A stretch of 20,000 nucleotides of DNA from Prorocentrum cordatum (taxonomy: Eukaryota; Sar; Dinophyceae; Prorocentrales; Prorocentraceae). Below are positions 17,140 through 20,000 of this stretch, one piece after another. Position 1 is the stretch's first letter; each line of letters begins with the position of its first letter. The position numbers and the translations under genes were made by a program. The stretch spans positions 873,956-893,955 of the forward strand of contig CAUYUJ010015504.1 of NCBI GenBank assembly GCA_963575745.1, read 5' to 3'. Below the pieces are notes generated by a model, which was given only the letters and a program-made list of their open reading frames with translations, did not search any database and was not told where the DNA came from.

Positions 17140-17345
17140 AATTTCCTTCTCCTGCCTTTACCATCCACCTCTCCCTCGTCACCCCTTCTTAATATCCTAG
17201 CTCCTCTCCTTCATCTCCCACCCCCCCTTCTGCATGGCCCTCCTCCTCCTCCCCTTCTTCCTATATCCCTCCCTCGACACATGTTTTGATTGGTTGGTCT
17301 CTCTCTGCCTCTGTCTCTCACCTGCACTTGCCACCCTCCCCGCGA
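17140..17345. other. Pyrimidine-rich tract
   Basis: The plus strand is almost entirely C/T with few purines, for example CCCCCCCTTCTGCATGG and TCTCTCTCTGCCTCTGTCTC. This is the reverse bias of the tract at 15841-16650. Confidence 0.7.
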
Positions 17346-18201
17346 CACGAAGGAAGAGGGGGCGAACCTGATTCACGACAATGGGTGCGAAACCGGTTCA
17401 CATCAGCGACGGACACGGATTCAAAATAAGGAGAGGAGGGGGAACGGAGGGGTAAGGCGAGGAAGAGAAAATGAGGGTATACTGCGTTTGTTGTGCAGTA
17501 CTGGTTTCGGGTAGTGCGGGCCTTGGTTCTTCAAACAAGGTTGTGACGCCGCAGACCTATTTCGATGTTGGGTGGGAGGGAACGCGATCTCGGCAACCGA
17601 GGTCAAGTCAGCCCCACGAGTGGAACGTCAAACTCCAAGGCCACCATTGAACTGTACATACTATTGTGGGTCGCCACGTTCCTTATGTTTTGCGTTGGTG
17701 AAGTTTGCGCGCTCTCAATCAGAATCTAGAATATCGTGTGCATGCGAGCCCCAATGTGTGTACGATACGAAGACACCGCGGTATCGTGAAAATGAAGGGA
17801 TACATTGAAAAGCCGTAATACCAATACCCCCTCTTTGTGCGACATGAAAGCTGTCTACAAGTACGGCGTGGACCGCCTACACCATGCAACATCGAGGGCG
17901 CTGAAACATACCGCATCGACTCGCTGCGGCATGCACCAACATATTGGCAAACGAAGACCTCGATAAAGAAGGTGCCCAACGTATCCACATGGAGATGTCT
18001 CGTATTAGCGACCCCATATCTGATCTGACCCCGATGCATGATCGGACCCCATCATGGCAACGGCACAGCGACATGGAGGAGAAGGGGTGAGAGAAACGGA
18101 AGCTGGAGGGCGAATCGGAAGGATACACAAATAATGGTAGCATAACCATAACACCATAGTAGGAACACGATCTTGTCAATGATATACCAGGGGTATGCAC
18201 C
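17346..18201. other. Unassigned lower-GC sequence
   Basis: Base composition is closer to even than elsewhere in the window, and frames are under about 110 codons without motifs. No repeat, RNA gene or regulatory signal could be supported. This is the most 'ordinary' looking unique sequence in the window. Confidence 0.5.
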
Positions 18202-18240
18202 GAAAGAGAGAGAGAGAGAGAGAGAGAAAAAAAAAAAAAA
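18202..18240. repeat. (GA)n with adjoining A run
   Basis: About 25 bp of GA dinucleotides are followed by about 14 adenines. Confidence 0.95.
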
Positions 18241-18428
18241 GAGAAACAACGAAAACGAGAGAAAGGGGGAGAGGACGACCAAGCAAGAGTAAATATAGAG
18301 TACGCGGTATAGCTGATGTAGTGGTGGGATACAGACGAAAGGTGGGATGGACGAGTGAAGGGAACGAAGATATATACATAGAGAAAGAGAGAGAAAGAGA
18401 AAGGGCGACATGGGAAACACAACAAATA

Positions 18429-18437
18429 ATGATGATC

Positions 18438-18488
<51 letters not shown>

Positions 18489-18516
18489 GTGATGATGATG
18501 GTGATGATGATGATGA
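18429..18516. repeat. (GAT)n microsatellite
   Basis: Roughly 28 GAT triplets are present, with one CAT and two GGT variants. It reads as Met or Asp runs on the plus strand and Ile runs on the minus strand, which produces spurious frames. Confidence 0.97.
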
Positions 18517-18832
18517 GCCGCAGGATGGTGTGATAAAGGGGGAGGACCTTAATAAGGATGACCCTTAAGAGCAGGGGGGAGACGACGATCAGGGTGAAGA
18601 GGAGGCGGGGGCCCATACGCAATGTCGGTCGATTGGTCAATCGCAAGCTTGGGCCAAACGCGGCCACGCGGTCGACAAGCACAGCGAATCTGCCAGAGGT
18701 CATCAGCCTATGCGCCCCGATCGCGATCCATTGGGCCGCGGGGAGGTGAGAACGAAGAAGACGAACTCCTCCCCCTTCTCCGATCCGCCTGGCAGCAAAG
18801 AGGGAAGGGACTGAAGCATGTGGAGAGGTGAT
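18517..18832. other. Unassigned sequence before the LINE remnant
   Basis: Nothing recognisable is seen. On the minus strand this would be just downstream of the reverse transcriptase remnant and might include its 3' untranslated end, but no poly-A tail or terminal repeat marks an end. Confidence 0.4.
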
Positions 18833-20000
18833 TCAGCCCACTGGCTCCATACTATAATTACACATCGCGGGCTCAAGCGGCCCTTGGCTTGCGCAGAGCC
18901 GCCGCGCCCTCGCGGCTGCCTGCGCTGCTCCGGAGCTGCTGGGCCGTTGCCTTGTGCAAGGCTGCGCACGACTCTGCACCCCAGCATTGGCAGAGAGCGC
19001 CTCAGACCGCCCCGGCCCTGTCCTCGTCGACAGGCTACGTCTGGTCGCGCGCCAGCTGCCGGAGGAAGCGCAAGGCGGCCCTGCCGTGGCGCCTTCCTGT
19101 CTCGATGGCCCAAAAGAAGCACCGGCCAAGGGCAACGGTCCTCGGGATACCGCTGCCTCTTGTCCGCCTTCGCTGCGGCAAGAGTGACTGCAGCTCTGGC
19201 AACGCCACGCCAACCGGTCCCAGCTGGGGACGGGGACCTGACGGGCCGTGCGTTCTAGCCACATTCGTTGTGCATGCGCTGCCACACGTCCTCGGCGTTC
19301 CTGCTGCGCGACTTGCCGCCGCCGCAGCCACACCGAAAAACGTGGCGTTCTTCGCTGCAGAGTCGCTCGCCGCAGGCCTGGCCTGCGCGCGGGCCAGTGC
19401 GGGTGCGGTTAGTCAGGCGGAGCCCGGTCCTGGCCTAGAACCGTGCGCGCTGTCAGGCAGAGCTCCTCGTCGCTCAGTCCCTACCCCGCAGCCCCCGGCG
19501 CAGCCTGCTGCCAGGCGGCCGCGTGCGGCCCGCCGCAGGAGCCCAGCCTCGCCTTCTCCTCGCTCGTGCAAGCGCTCCGCAAGGCCGAAGAGTTATTCTG
19601 GCCAAGCCTTCGCGTGAGCGTTTTCTATACTTTGGTGCGGGGTTCGTGGGCGAGGGTGACCCAGGTGGGGAGGGCGTCGGCATCCTCCTCCGCCCCTCCG
19701 CCAGGCGGCACGGCGCCGGCTTGCGAAGGCGGCTGCAGCAGGAGGCGGGCGGCCCGGCAGGCTGCGGCCAGGGGCTGCTCGGCCTGCTCCAGGTCGTCGA
19801 GCGCCGCCAAGCCGGTACGGGCCCAGACCTTCGCGAGGCTCTGGGCCCAAAAGCCAGCCCAAGTCGCCGGGGCCAGCTGCTCCTGGCTGCAGAGGCCCCG
19901 ACCGCCGACGCGCAGCGGCAGTTGGCACTGCGCCCGCTGTGTCTTCGTCAACGGGTCTAGCCGGTGCTGGCGCCAGTAAGCCTCGAGGAGCGCCTCGTCG
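18833..20000 (-). pseudogene. LINE-type reverse transcriptase C-terminal region, broken and truncated by the window
   Basis: The minus strand enters the window in an open frame with EALLEAYWRQHRLDPLTK and then QCQLPLRVGGRGLCSQ. The LPLR-GG-GL block is the post-polymerase segment I associate with non-LTR reverse transcriptases that are abundant in dinoflagellates. The frame continues with WAGFWAQSLAKVWARTGLAA and stops at 19625. A second frame picks up ARLGSCGGPHAAAWQQAAPG (about 19540-19480), which resembles the next conserved piece of such proteins. A third gives CGERLCSEERHVFRCGCGGG and RNAEDVWQRM (about 19370-19270), a Cys/His cluster followed by an RN-type motif like the zinc and endonuclease region of RLE-type LINEs. 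RPDV at about 19030 may be the endonuclease PD. Several frame changes and stops show decay. The upstream polymerase domain lies outside the window. Identity is by motif style only. Confidence 0.65.

Noticed and set aside
1-20000. Dinoflagellate spliced-leader, 5S rRNA, tRNA or telomeric repeat
   Set aside because: I looked for the spliced-leader core, tRNA A/B box pairs and TTTAGGG-type tandem repeats and saw none. Only an unpaired B-box-like match in the dispersed repeat was noticed.

Overview
The window looks like intergenic, repeat-dominated nuclear DNA of a eukaryote with a very large genome, most likely a dinoflagellate. This is inferred from a GC-rich tyrosine-recombinase (YR) retrotransposon, a decayed LINE-type reverse transcriptase with the 'LPLRVGGRGL' block I associate with dinoflagellate genomes, long microsatellites, and degenerate 'LGxSWGxL' minisatellites. 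No dinoflagellate spliced-leader copy, rRNA, tRNA or convincing host gene was found, so the lineage is an inference.

Left half (about 843-9573, element on the minus strand). An ~8.57 kb retrotransposon occupies 898-9471. Reading 5' to 3' on the minus strand it has a terminal repeat A1 (9471-9178) and a leader with a short ORF (8938-8735) and a 57-60 bp tandem array (8690-7795). A gag-like region (7706-6203), reverse transcriptase (6123-4150), RNase H (4150-3354) and tyrosine recombinase (3145-1643) follow. The 3' end is B1 (1546-1379), A2 (1378-1087), B2 (1065-898). The A1...B1-A2-B2 layout is the 'split direct repeat' architecture of Ngaro/PAT-type YR retrotransposons, not LTRs. The repeats are about 98% identical, so the insertion looks young, yet the coding region changes frame at least eight times.

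The element is nested inside a small inverted-repeat (MITE-like) element whose arms lie at 843-897 and 9472-9573. An uninterrupted relative sits at 14674-14832 and serves as an empty site. Comparing the two places the insertion at a 3-bp 'NAC' core, as expected for tyrosine-recombinase integration.

Right half (9574-20000). I see no intact gene. The region holds two loci of one degenerate minisatellite family (10320-10905, 13205-13430), opposed (GGA)n and (CCT)n arrays (12491-13620), and other microsatellites: TA, TTTA, GT/GTGCGT, GA and GAT. It also has two copies of a ~120 bp hairpin-rich dispersed repeat (13934-14057, 15444-15564) and long purine- then pyrimidine-rich tracts (15.8-17.35 kb). 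At the right edge is the minus-strand C-terminal part of a broken LINE-type reverse transcriptase (18833-20000), truncated by the window.

All calls come from reading the sequence. Family assignments rest on recognised motifs and were not tested by database search.
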